A DNA stretch of 64,000 bases from Streptomyces mayonensis (lineage in GTDB: Bacteria; Actinomycetota; Actinomycetes; Streptomycetales; Streptomycetaceae), in assembly GCF_018982965.1 (NCBI RefSeq), contig NZ_JACBYP010000033.1:1-64000 (forward strand), read 5' to 3'. Positions within the stretch are counted from its first letter, which is position 1, and every line of letters begins with the position of its first letter. Positions 17,334 to 25,421 of the stretch are shown here, piece after piece. The notes beneath the pieces are model-generated. The model worked only from the letters and a program-made list of their open reading frames with translations. It ran no database searches and was not told where the DNA came from. The position numbers and the translations under genes are program-made.

Positions 17334-18152
17334 ATGGGCACGACGACACGGAGGAACGCCTCCGCGATGAAGATGGTGGGCGCGCTGCTCGCCCTCTACC
17401 GACAGGCCGCGGGACACACGCAGCGGTCGCTGGGCGAGCAGTTCGTCATCGGCGAGCAGCAGATCGCATCGATCGAACAGGGCCGACGCCCACTGAAGCC
17501 GGATCTCGCCGAGCAACTCGACGAACTCCTCGGGACGAAGGGGGCGTTGTCGGTCGCGCTGAGCAGGATGCCGGAGGTGGATCTGGTCCCGTTGTGGGCG
17601 GAGGAGTATCTGGATCGGGAGCGGGAATCAGTCGCGATTTCGTGGTACGAGGGCCTGGCTGTCCCTGGCTTGCTTCAGACCGAGGGATACGCGCGGGCGG
17701 TCTTCCGCAGCCGCGTCCCTGTGTATGACGAGGACACGATCGAGCAGCTGGTGGCGGCTCGGATGGAGCGGCAGGAGATTCTCCACCGCAAGGTTCCTCC
17801 CACGATGAGCTTTGTGATCTGGGAGGCCGCACTGCGTGACCAATTGGGCGGCCAGAACGTGTACGGCGAGCAGGTGGAGAGGCTGCGCGAGTACGCCGAC
17901 GTGCCCGGGGTCACCTTGCAGATCCTGCCCCTCGGGCGCACCACTCATGCTGGGCTTGATGGGCCATTCATCCTGCTTGAGACCCCCGATTACCAGCGGC
18001 TCGCCTACATGGAAACCCAACGTGGCAGCCAACTGCTCGGCGACCCCGACGGGGTGGGAATCCTGACCCAGAAGTATGCGATGCTGCGGACGCAAGCCCT
18101 CAACACCGAGGACTCGAGGGCCATGTTGGACCGTCTTCTGGGAGAGCAATGA
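17334..18152 (+). CDS. WhiJ-like XRE-family regulator with DUF5753
   Basis: The product is 272 aa. ATG 17334 was chosen because GGGTGGGGAG precedes it and because it gives the family N-terminus (MGTTTRRNASAMKMVGALL). An N-terminal HTH (ALLALYRQAAGHTQRSLGEQ) is followed by the DUF5753 domain (PLWAEEYLDRERES, SWYEGLAVPGLLQTEGYARAVF, VTLQILPLGRTTHAGLDGPF). WhiJ-type repressors control development and antibiotic genes together with DUF397 partners. The DUF397 gene follows with an ATGA overlap. Confidence 0.93.
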   Translation: MGTTTRRNASAMKMVGALLALYRQAAGHTQRSLGEQFVIGEQQIASIEQGRRPLKPDLAEQLDELLGTKGALSVALSRMPEVDLVPLWAEEYLDRERESVAISWYEGLAVPGLLQTEGYARAVFRSRVPVYDEDTIEQLVAARMERQEILHRKVPPTMSFVIWEAALRDQLGGQNVYGEQVERLREYADVPGVTLQILPLGRTTHAGLDGPFILLETPDYQRLAYMETQRGSQLLGDPDGVGILTQKYAMLRTQALNTEDSRAMLDRLLGEQ

Positions 18153-18331
18153 GTGGTACCGCACTTGAATGGTTCAAGTCCAGCTACAGCGGCAGCGAGG
18201 GCGGCGCCTGCATAGAGGTGGCCACCGAACCCAATGCCATCCACATCCGTGATTCCAAGAGCACCGACCCGGCCGCACCCCACGTCACCGTCGCACCAGC
18301 CGCCTGGGCCGCGTTCCTCGCGGCGCGGTGA
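18149..18331 (+). CDS. DUF397 small protein
   Basis: This 60-aa protein begins LEWFKSSYSGSEGGACIEVA, the diagnostic DUF397 opening, and ends with the VAPAAWAAFL segment. Its ATG overlaps the regulator stop by 4 nt. In characterised pairs the DUF397 protein opposes the WhiJ-like repressor. Its 3' end overlaps the convergent esterase gene by 47 bp. Confidence 0.93.
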   Translation: MSGTALEWFKSSYSGSEGGACIEVATEPNAIHIRDSKSTDPAAPHVTVAPAAWAAFLAAR

Positions 18332-19793
18332 CGTCGGCCTTCCACAGGTCGTACTCGGCGTCCAGCGGGCCGTGAGCCGTGTGCGGGGCGCCGTCGCCGA
18401 AGACGTGCACGGGGTGCGTGGCGTCCCACGCGGGCCAGCCCGGGTCGCCGGTCTCGGCGAACCGCACCCACGCCCCGTGCATCGCGTCGGCGAGTTCCTG
18501 CGGCGCCCCCTCCCCCGCGAGTCTGCGCGCGTCGGGGCCGTCGCCGGAGTCGAAGACGAAGCCCAGCTCCAGGGCGTGGCAGGCGCCGAGGCCGGGCAGG
18601 TTGGACGGCCAGGCGAACTCGTACAGGTACGAGGAGCCGGTGGGCCGGGCGTCGGCCGTGCGGTGCATCGGGATGCGCAGCAGGTGGTCGGTGACCAGCT
18701 GGCCCACGGTCTCCGCGGCCCCGGCGCCGGGGCGCAGCGCGCGGTAGCCGCGGACCACCTCGTTGCCGCAGTGGCAGCGGGCGCGGGCCCCCGCGAGGGC
18801 GACGGCGCCGAGCCGGTCGACGCGTTCGAGGAGGCCGCCGGGGACGAGCCAGAGCCGGTACTCGTCCCGGGTCCAGCCCATCATGAGGTCGACGCCGGGT
18901 GCCGTACCGCCATCGAGGAGCGCCTCCAGCGGGTCACGGGGCAGCACGTCGCCGTCGACGACGATGCCGAACCCGGGTCCGCCGAGTACGGGGCTGCTGA
19001 ACCGCCCCACCTCGGCCTGCGCCCGTAGCAGCTGGTCGCGGTCGGCGGCGGCGAAGGCCTCGGCGGTGGCCGGGATCTTCAGGCGGGAGGCCATGCGGCG
19101 GACCATGCGCCGTACCTTGTCGCGGTCGGAGGCCTCCGGGGCGCCGCTCTGGAGCACGGCCCGCCGGAACAGGCCCTGGGCCCGCGGAGAGGCGAGGAGG
19201 GCGCCGGTGCTGATGGCACCGGCGGACTGACCGGCGACGGTGACGCGGCCGGGGTCGCCGCCGAAGGCCGCGATCGAGTCCCGCACCCATTCGAGCGCGG
19301 CGATCTGGTCGCGCAGGCCGGCGTTGGCGGGGGCATCCGGGAACAGGCCGTAGCCCTCCACACCCAGTCGGTAGTTGATCGAGACGCAGACCACTCCGTC
19401 GCGGGCGAAGGTGCGGCCGTCGTAGACCGGTACGGCGGAGGACCCCCTGGTCAGGGCGCCGCCGTGGAGCCAGACCAGGACCGGCAGGCGGGCGCCGGGA
19501 CCGGGCTCGGGGGTCCAGACGTTGAGGTTGAGGCAGTCGTCGCCGGGGATCGCCGGGTCGGAGAGGTAGCGGGCGAAGGCCTCGGAGTACGGCGGTTTTG
19601 GCGCGGTGGGCCCGAAGGAGCCGGCGTCGCGGACGCCTTCCCAGGGCTCGGGCGGCACGGGCGGGCGGAAGCGGCGCGGGCCGAAGGGGGGCGCCGCATA
19701 GGGGATCCCCCGGAACACGGCGACGCCGTGCTCGTACCTGCCGCGCACGGCTCCGTGGGGGGTGCTCACCACGGGGTTCGTCTGGCCCGACAT
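18285..19793 (-). CDS. Type B carboxylesterase (alpha/beta hydrolase)
   Basis: The 502-aa protein has the carboxylesterase/lipase type B architecture. It shows an oxyanion-hole HGG (VLVWLHGGALTRG, ~105), the nucleophile elbow G-Q-S190-A-G and the signature PGDDCLNLNVW (~83-93). A catalytic His is expected in the ACHALELGFVF segment (~411). There is no signal peptide, so it should be cytoplasmic. It hydrolyses esters such as p-nitrobenzyl esters; the natural substrate is unknown. Its last 47 bp lie under the end of the DUF397 gene, an unusually deep convergent overlap. Confidence 0.93.
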   Translation of the reverse strand: MSGQTNPVVSTPHGAVRGRYEHGVAVFRGIPYAAPPFGPRRFRPPVPPEPWEGVRDAGSFGPTAPKPPYSEAFARYLSDPAIPGDDCLNLNVWTPEPGPGARLPVLVWLHGGALTRGSSAVPVYDGRTFARDGVVCVSINYRLGVEGYGLFPDAPANAGLRDQIAALEWVRDSIAAFGGDPGRVTVAGQSAGAISTGALLASPRAQGLFRRAVLQSGAPEASDRDKVRRMVRRMASRLKIPATAEAFAAADRDQLLRAQAEVGRFSSPVLGGPGFGIVVDGDVLPRDPLEALLDGGTAPGVDLMMGWTRDEYRLWLVPGGLLERVDRLGAVALAGARARCHCGNEVVRGYRALRPGAGAAETVGQLVTDHLLRIPMHRTADARPTGSSYLYEFAWPSNLPGLGACHALELGFVFDSGDGPDARRLAGEGAPQELADAMHGAWVRFAETGDPGWPAWDATHPVHVFGDGAPHTAHGPLDAEYDLWKADVTAPRGTRPRRLVRR

Positions 19794-19942
19794 CCCGCCT
19801 CACCAGCCCTTCACCACACAGCTGCACTGCTCATGTCACAGCGTCCCGGCGTACGGATCTATTCCGGTCCGCCCTTGTCGCCCCGGCTGAGGGACAATGG
19901 AGCGCAGGGGCAGGCCCGGACCGTGCCACCGAGGAGGCTGAC
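19794..19942. promoter_or_regulatory. Divergent promoter region, esterase / STAS gene
   Basis: These 149 bp separate two divergent starts. The STAS gene has a strong SD (GAGGAGG) near 19931; no operator is obvious. Confidence 0.35.
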
Positions 19943-20257
19943 GTGACCGACGCACCCGTGAGGATCGCCGAGGCCGACGAGCGGCACGCGGTCCTGGCCT
20001 TCACCGGGGACCTGGACGCCCCCGCGCTGCGCGTTCTGGAGGAGCTGCTCCTCGAACCGCGGCTGCGGAAGACGGGGGCCTGGACCCTGGAGATGAGCGG
20101 CCTGGAGCACATCGACCTGTCGTGCGCCTACGCGCTGCTGCGGACGGTGACCCGGACCCCGGAGCCCGTGCAGCTCACGGTCCGGGGCGCGCGCCCGGCC
20201 GTCCACCGCACACTGCGGCAGGCCGGGCTGGACACCGTGGCGGGGTTCACGAAGTAG
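19943..20257 (+). CDS. STAS-domain protein (anti-sigma factor antagonist-like)
   Basis: The protein is 104 aa, from GTG 19943 with SD GAGGAGG at 6-nt spacing. The STAS fold reads as an N-terminal beta strand (HAVLAFTGDLDAPALRVLEELL) followed by the phosphorylation loop (LEMSGLEHIDLSCAYALL). The loop Ser after D-L fits the SpoIIAA/RsbV phospho-acceptor position. It could release a sigma factor from a GHKL ATPase such as the one at 16811-17221, but no direct coupling is visible. It overlaps the next convergent gene by 11 bp. Confidence 0.85.
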   Translation: MTDAPVRIAEADERHAVLAFTGDLDAPALRVLEELLLEPRLRKTGAWTLEMSGLEHIDLSCAYALLRTVTRTPEPVQLTVRGARPAVHRTLRQAGLDTVAGFTK

Positions 20258-20573
20258 CGGCGGCGCCCTTGGCCAGCTGGACGGCGGAGAGCAGGCTGAG
20301 GCCGGGGGCGGACTCGCGCAGGATCTTGATGGCCTGTACAGAGTCGGCGGGGCCCTCGTGGCCCGCGGCGGCGAGGCGTTCGTGGACCCAGCGGGAGCGC
20401 AGTTCCTCGTCGGAGACCGCGGCGGCCTGCTCGACCAGGGCGGCGGCGCGCTCCAGTCCGGGCCGTTCCTCGGGCGTCGCCCCGGCGAGGGCCTGGCGGA
20501 TGCCGTGGGCGATGACGTCGGCGTCGCGCAGGACGAGGACGTTGAGTTCCAGTGGTTTGCTCCGTCCGAACAT
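20247..20573 (-). CDS. Small protein with L7/L12 C-terminal-like fold
   Basis: This 108-aa protein starts at ATG 20573 (MFGRSKPLELNVLVLRD). The last 35 residues (SVQAIKILRESAPGLSLLSAV) align by eye with the ribosomal L7/L12 C-terminal domain, where IKVVRE-x-GLGLKEAK is typical. The N-terminal part is a predicted helical region rich in Ala and Glu. It is not a ribosomal L7/L12 because the N-terminal dimerisation domain and hinge are absent. Function is unknown. It may be transcribed together with the upstream YihY gene. Confidence 0.72.
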   Translation of the reverse strand: MFGRSKPLELNVLVLRDADVIAHGIRQALAGATPEERPGLERAAALVEQAAAVSDEELRSRWVHERLAAAGHEGPADSVQAIKILRESAPGLSLLSAVQLAKGAAATS

Positions 20574-20677
20574 GCGGCCATCGTCGACGCCCCGCCGGTC
20601 CCGATCAAGGGGCTTGAGCTGCTTCTGAGCCTTCCCGGCCCGGGAACGACCCACTGCTCCGAACGGAACTGCCCGGT

Positions 20678-21859
20678 CTAGGAGTCCGCCGGCCTGTCGT
20701 GACCGCGGCCGTGGCCGTCGTCGTCGTGGCTGCGCGCGTGGCTGTGGTTCGCGGGCGGCGGCGTGGGCTTCGGGTGGGTCCGCAGGCGGGCCGTGACGTC
20801 CTCGGGCGGCAGGAAGCGGGACCAGCGTTCCGGGAACTCGGACGGCATGTCCGGGTCGCTGTCGCCGTTGGCGGCGGAGCGGGCGACGTACTCGGCGACC
20901 TGGGCCTGGCGCTGCCGCTCGTTGGCCTCGCGGGCGGCGGCGGTGGCGGCGGCCGGCCAGACCCGGTCGATGGCCGCGTTGACCGCGGCGCCGACGAGCA
21001 CCGCGAACGCGGACACGCCGATCCACAGCAGTACGGCGACGGGCGCCGCGAGTGAGCCGTAGATGGTGGGGCCCTCGACGGTGTTGGTGAGGTAGATGCG
21101 CAGCAGCGCACTGCCGATCACCCACATGGCGAGGGCGACCAGCGCGCCGGGGACGTCCTCGATCCACGGGGAGCGCACCGGCACGGAGACGTGGTAGAGC
21201 GTGGTCAGGAAGGCCACGGACAGGATGATCACGACCGGCCAGTACAGGACCTGCACGACCGTCGTCGACCACGGCACGACCCGCACCACGGCGTCCGGTC
21301 CGGCGACCATCAGCGGCAGCGCGACCGCCCCGAGCAGCAGCGCCACGATGAACAGCAGGAAGGCCATCAGCCGCGTCTTGACGATCCCCCGGACGCCGTC
21401 GAGACCGTACATCACGGTGATGGTGTCGATGAAGACGTTCACCGCGCGGGAGCCCGACCAGACGGCGAACAGGAAGCCGATGGAGATGACGTCGGGCCGG
21501 CCGCCCTTGGTCACGTCGTCCAGGATCGGCTCGGTGATCTGCTTGACGCCCTTCTCGGAGAGCACCGCGCGGGAGGCGTCCAGGATGTTCTTGCGCAGGC
21601 TCTCGGTGGTGTCGGCGCCGATCCAGGAGTCGACGTAGCCGAGCAGTCCGAGCAGGCTCAGCAGCAGCGGCGGCACCGAGAGCAGCGTGAAGAACGCGGC
21701 CTCGGCGGCCAGACCGAGGATGCGGTACTCCATGCACGAGTTGACCGTGTCCTTGAGCAACAGCCAGGCGGTCCTGCGTTTGGAGACATTCCGGTACAGA
21801 ACCCGGGCACGGTGGAGCCGGCCGGACGGCAGTTCGGGGGATTCACTTGCTGGCTGCAC
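20678..21859 (-). CDS. YihY/BrkB-family membrane protein
   Basis: The product is 393 aa, GTG start at 21859. Six hydrophobic segments and the family region YRILGLAAEAAFFTLLSVPPLLLSLLG identify the YihY/virulence factor BrkB family. TIYGSLAAPVAVLLWIGVSAF near the end of the TM part is also typical. The cytoplasmic C-terminal tail is long and rich in His, Asp and Arg (HSHARSHDDDGHGRGHD), which could bind metal. Transport or envelope roles have been suggested for the family; the substrate is unknown. Confidence 0.88.
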   Translation of the reverse strand: MQPASESPELPSGRLHRARVLYRNVSKRRTAWLLLKDTVNSCMEYRILGLAAEAAFFTLLSVPPLLLSLLGLLGYVDSWIGADTTESLRKNILDASRAVLSEKGVKQITEPILDDVTKGGRPDVISIGFLFAVWSGSRAVNVFIDTITVMYGLDGVRGIVKTRLMAFLLFIVALLLGAVALPLMVAGPDAVVRVVPWSTTVVQVLYWPVVIILSVAFLTTLYHVSVPVRSPWIEDVPGALVALAMWVIGSALLRIYLTNTVEGPTIYGSLAAPVAVLLWIGVSAFAVLVGAAVNAAIDRVWPAAATAAAREANERQRQAQVAEYVARSAANGDSDPDMPSEFPERWSRFLPPEDVTARLRTHPKPTPPPANHSHARSHDDDGHGRGHDRPADS

Positions 21860-21959
21860 GTGCTAAAGGTATCCGCCGTGGCGGGCGGCGCTCATCCGCG
21901 GATGCCCTCCGGCCGGTCCCGGTCCCCGGCCGTCGGTTCCGCGGGGTAGGTTCACGGTC

Positions 21960-23603
21960 ATGGCAGGCAGTACCCACACCGTGACGAATCAGGCGCCCCC
22001 GCTGACCGGCTACGACGCCTTCGCCGCCGACCGCGCCCTGACGGACGCCGTCGAGCGGCATCTGGCGCCCGGGCCGCGCGAGGAGGCGCTGGCGGAGCTG
22101 TCGGGCCTCGGCCGCAGCTGCGGATCGCCGCAGGCCCAGGAGTGGGGCACGCAGGCCGACGCGAACCCGCCGGTCCTGCGCACCCACGACCGGTACGGGC
22201 ACCGCGTCGACGAGGTCGACTTCCACCCCGCCTGGCACCGGCTCCTCGGCAAGGGCGTCGCGGCGGGTCTGACCGACGCCTGGTCCCGGCCGGGCGGCCA
22301 TGTGCGGCGCGCGGCCGGGTTCGTCCTGTGGACGCAGGTCGAGGCGGGCAACTGCTGCCCGCTGTCGATGACCCACGCCGCGGTCCCGGCCCTGCGCACG
22401 GACCCGGACCTGGCGGCGGAGTGGGAGCCGCGGCTGACCTCCCGGGTCTACGACCGCGGACTGCGCCCCGCCGCGCAGAAGGCGGGCGTGCTGTTCGGGA
22501 TGGGCATGACGGAGAAGCAGGGCGGCAGCGACGTACGGGCCAACACCACGTCGGCGCGGCCACTGGCCGAGGAGGGCACGTACGAGCTGCGGGGGCACAA
22601 GTGGTTCTGCTCGGCGCCGATGTCGGACGGCTTCCTGGTGCTGGCGCAGGCACCCGGCGGGCCGACCTGCTTCCTGGTGCCGCGCGTCCTGGCGGACGGC
22701 ACCCGCAACGTGTTCCTCGTCCAGCGGCTCAAGGACAAACTGGGCAACCGGTCCAACGCCTCGGCGGAGGTGGAGTTCGCCGGGACCTGGGCGCGCCGGG
22801 TCGGCGAGGAGGGGCGCGGGGTGCCCACCGTCATCGGGATGGTGGCGGCGACCCGCCTCGACTGCGTGCTGGGTTCGGCGGGTCTGATGCGGCAGGCGGT
22901 GGCGCAGGCGGTGCACCACTGCGCGCACCGGGAGGCGTTCGGCGCGAAACTGGCCGACAAGCCGCTGATGCGCAACGTCCTCGCCGACCTCGCGGTCGAG
23001 TCGGAGGCGGCGACGACGCTCGGAATGCGGCTGGCGGCGGCCTACGACGCCGCCGGGAGCGGTGACGAACGGGAGCGGGCGCTGCTGCGCCTCGCGGTGC
23101 CCGCGGCCAAGTACTGGGTGACCAAGCGGTGCACGCCCGTTGTCGTGGAGGCGGCCGAGTGCCTGGGCGGCAACGGGTACGTCGAGGAGTCCGGCCTGCC
23201 CCGGCTGGTGCGCGAGTCGCCGCTGAACTCGGTCTGGGAGGGCGCCGGGAACGTACAGGCGCTGGACGTGCTGCGGGCGCTGGGGCGGGAGCCGGCGGCG
23301 CTGGACGCCTATCTGACGGAGGTGGGTGCGGCGCGCGGCGCCGATCACCGGCTGGACGCGGCGATCCGGGGCCTGTTGACAGAGCTCGCCGACCTGGGGG
23401 CCGCCGAGGGGCGGGCGCGGCTGCTGGCGGAACGGCTGGCGCTGGTGCTGCAGGGCGCGCTGCTCGTGCGGTACGCGCCGCCGGAGGTCGCCGACGCGTT
23501 CTGCGCCTCACGGCTGGGCGGCGACGGGGGTGCGGCCTTCGGAACGCTGCCGCCGACGCTGGACCTGGCGTCGGTCGTGGAGCGGGCCCGGCCGGAGGCC
23601 TGA
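21960..23603 (+). CDS. Acyl-CoA dehydrogenase family protein, AidB-like
   Basis: The 547-aa flavoprotein shows the AidB subfamily pattern. It has an extended N-terminal domain with NPPVLRTHDRYGHRVDEVDFHP, then GMGMTEKQGGSDVRANTT (residue ~180) and HKWFCSAPMSDGFLVLAQ. The C-terminal catalytic region has CLGGNGYVEESGLPRLVRE and ESPLNSVWEGAGNVQALD, which replace the usual ACAD catalytic Glu context. AidB proteins bind FAD and DNA and take part in alkylation protection in enterobacteria. In actinomycetes the role is unproven. It is monocistronic and divergent from the YihY gene. Confidence 0.88.
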   Translation: MAGSTHTVTNQAPPLTGYDAFAADRALTDAVERHLAPGPREEALAELSGLGRSCGSPQAQEWGTQADANPPVLRTHDRYGHRVDEVDFHPAWHRLLGKGVAAGLTDAWSRPGGHVRRAAGFVLWTQVEAGNCCPLSMTHAAVPALRTDPDLAAEWEPRLTSRVYDRGLRPAAQKAGVLFGMGMTEKQGGSDVRANTTSARPLAEEGTYELRGHKWFCSAPMSDGFLVLAQAPGGPTCFLVPRVLADGTRNVFLVQRLKDKLGNRSNASAEVEFAGTWARRVGEEGRGVPTVIGMVAATRLDCVLGSAGLMRQAVAQAVHHCAHREAFGAKLADKPLMRNVLADLAVESEAATTLGMRLAAAYDAAGSGDERERALLRLAVPAAKYWVTKRCTPVVVEAAECLGGNGYVEESGLPRLVRESPLNSVWEGAGNVQALDVLRALGREPAALDAYLTEVGAARGADHRLDAAIRGLLTELADLGAAEGRARLLAERLALVLQGALLVRYAPPEVADAFCASRLGGDGGAAFGTLPPTLDLASVVERARPEA

Positions 23604-23626
23604 TCCGGCCGCACGGCGCGGGGGCG

Positions 23627-23674
23627 GTACTGCCGCGCGGCGCGGGGATGGTGCTGCCGCGCGGCGCGGGGGTG
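23627..23674 (+). repeat. 24-bp tandem repeat downstream of the aidB-like gene
   Basis: Two nearly perfect 24-bp copies (23627-23650, 23651-23674) differ at two positions. A partial copy lies on each side. The unit is GC-rich (TGCCGCGCGGCGCGGGG) and self-complementary in part (CCGCGCGGCGCGG), so it could fold as RNA. It occupies the 289-bp gap between the aidB-like and GAF genes, where no gene is seen. Confidence 0.8.
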
Positions 23675-23892
23675 GTGCTGCGCCGACACGGCACCACCCC
23701 CGCCACACGGGCCTGTTCAGGCCGCGTACGCCGCTCGTGGCGGCGTGGTCCAAGTTTGGACATCCGCACCGCCCTCCACCAGGGTTGCAAGGGGTTGCAA
23801 CTTGCGGTCGGCTGTGCGCGGACTGTGCCCACCGGGCGTGGGCAACCGGTCACTGTCAGACGAACACTCGGCTTCCGGGAGGACGAGGACCT

Positions 23893-25185
23893 GTGGCGCT
23901 CTCGCCTATGGACATGACGCAGTTCGCCGCCGCCGACACGGCGCGTGCGGCACGGATGCTCAGTGCGGTCCGCTCGGCGAGACTGTCGGGCGGGCGGGCC
24001 CCGATGGCGCCGCGTCCTGTGATCGAGCAGTCCTGGGCGCGGATGCTGCGCAGCGGCGTCGACCCGGAGCACGACTTCCGCTCCCGGCTGCTGCCCCCGG
24101 ACGAGGTCCGGCGCCGGCGGGAGGCCTCGGCGCTGCGGCACGTCCTGCCGGTGCTGCGGGAGGCGCTGCTGTCGGTGGCGGACGTCGCCCAGCACATCAT
24201 GGTGGTCGCCGACGAGGACGGCCGGGTGCTGTGGCGGGAGGGCAGCGCCCGGGTACTGCGCCGGGCCGACGGGCTCGGGCTCGAACTCGGCGCGGACTGG
24301 CAGGAGGAGGTGGTGGGCACCAACGGCCTGGGGACACCGGCGGTGACCCGGCGTCCCGTACAGGTCTTCGCCTCCGAACACTTCGTGCGGTCCCAGACGA
24401 CCTGGACCTGTGCCGGCGCGCCGATCACCGACCCGCGCAACGGCCGGCTGCTCGGTGTGGTCGACGTGAGCGGGCCGCTGGAGTCGATGCATCCGGCGAC
24501 GCTGGCCTGGGTCGACTCGGTGGCCAAGCTGGCCGAGGCCCGGCTGCGGGAGTTGCACACGCAGTCGCTCGAACGGTTGCGGACGGTGGCCTCGCCGGTG
24601 CTGGCCCGGCTGGACGGGCGGGCGCTGGTGGCCGACCGGGACGGCTGGACGGCGGCGGTGACGGGGATGCAGTACCTGGAGCGGGTGGTGCTGCCCAAGC
24701 CGCCGGTGACGGGCACGCGTTGGCTGCCGGGGCTCGGGGCGTGCACCGTGGAGCCGCTGGGCGAGGGCTGGTTGGTGCGGGCAGCCGGCGGAGAAGCGGT
24801 GCCGCAGGGCGCGACCCGGATCGTGCTCGACCTCGGGCAGCCGCGCCGCTGGTCGGTGCGGGTGATGAGCGGCGTGGAGGAGTGGGCGCGGGAACTGAGT
24901 CCCCGGCACGCCGAGTTGCTGTACCTGCTGGCGGTGCGCCGCGGTGGGAGCAGCGCGGCGGCGCTGGCCGAGGACATGTTCGGCGACCCGGCCCGCAGGG
25001 TGACGGTCCGCGCCGAGATGTCGCGGGTGCGCAGATATCTCGGGGCCCATCTCGAACACCGGCCGTATCGTTTCTGCGAGGACGCCGAGGTCGAGGTCCT
25101 GCTGCCGCCCGACCCCCGCGACCTGCTGCCCCACTCGACCGCGCCGGCGGTGGTGGAGAAACGGGCGGCGGCGTCGGTACCGTGA
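23893..25185 (+). CDS. GAF-domain transcriptional regulator
   Basis: The product is 430 aa from GTG 23893, which has AGGAC upstream; ATG 23908 is an alternative. A helical N-terminus (RPVIEQSWARMLRSGVDP) precedes a GAF domain at ~90-220 (VGTNGLGTPAVTRRPVQVFASEHF, WTCAGAPITDPRNGRLLGVVDVSG), as in AcoR-type activators. No sigma-54 AAA domain follows. Instead there is a small beta-rich part and a C-terminal winged-helix-like region (LSPRHAELLYLLAVRRGGSSA, VTVRAEMSRVRRYLG). In actinomycetes such proteins regulate acetoin or aldehyde metabolism; the ligand here is unknown. Confidence 0.85.
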   Translation: MALSPMDMTQFAAADTARAARMLSAVRSARLSGGRAPMAPRPVIEQSWARMLRSGVDPEHDFRSRLLPPDEVRRRREASALRHVLPVLREALLSVADVAQHIMVVADEDGRVLWREGSARVLRRADGLGLELGADWQEEVVGTNGLGTPAVTRRPVQVFASEHFVRSQTTWTCAGAPITDPRNGRLLGVVDVSGPLESMHPATLAWVDSVAKLAEARLRELHTQSLERLRTVASPVLARLDGRALVADRDGWTAAVTGMQYLERVVLPKPPVTGTRWLPGLGACTVEPLGEGWLVRAAGGEAVPQGATRIVLDLGQPRRWSVRVMSGVEEWARELSPRHAELLYLLAVRRGGSSAAALAEDMFGDPARRVTVRAEMSRVRRYLGAHLEHRPYRFCEDAEVEVLLPPDPRDLLPHSTAPAVVEKRAAASVP

Positions 25186-25366
25186 CGGCGGCGGCGCCCG
25201 TCCCCCCGCGACCCACCGCGACGCGACGGCGGGCGCGCCCCCCCCGAATGGCTGTAAAGACCCGTTGATTTCGCATATTTGCATCGTCTGCGACCACAGA
25301 CCCCACCTACTGCCGTAGCATCCTCGGCAGGACCGCCCCATCCGCTCCTCGGTCAACGTGGCCACC

Positions 25367-25398
25367 GTCGAGCACACTTGGTGTCGAGCACACTTGGT
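25367..25398 (+). repeat. Tandem 16-bp duplication in the 5' untranslated region
   Basis: Two perfect, directly adjacent copies of GTCGAGCACACTTGGT end 23 bp before the start codon of the secreted-protein gene, just upstream of its GGAGG ribosome binding site. They could be a duplicated regulator site or a replication-slippage product. Confidence 0.85.
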
Positions 25399-25421
25399 CC
25401 GGTGTCCGTGGAGGTTGTTCC

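Noticed and set aside
18285..18331. The DUF397-esterase overlap as a sign of a wrong stop
   Set aside because: Both proteins have family-typical C-termini, so the overlap appears genuine.
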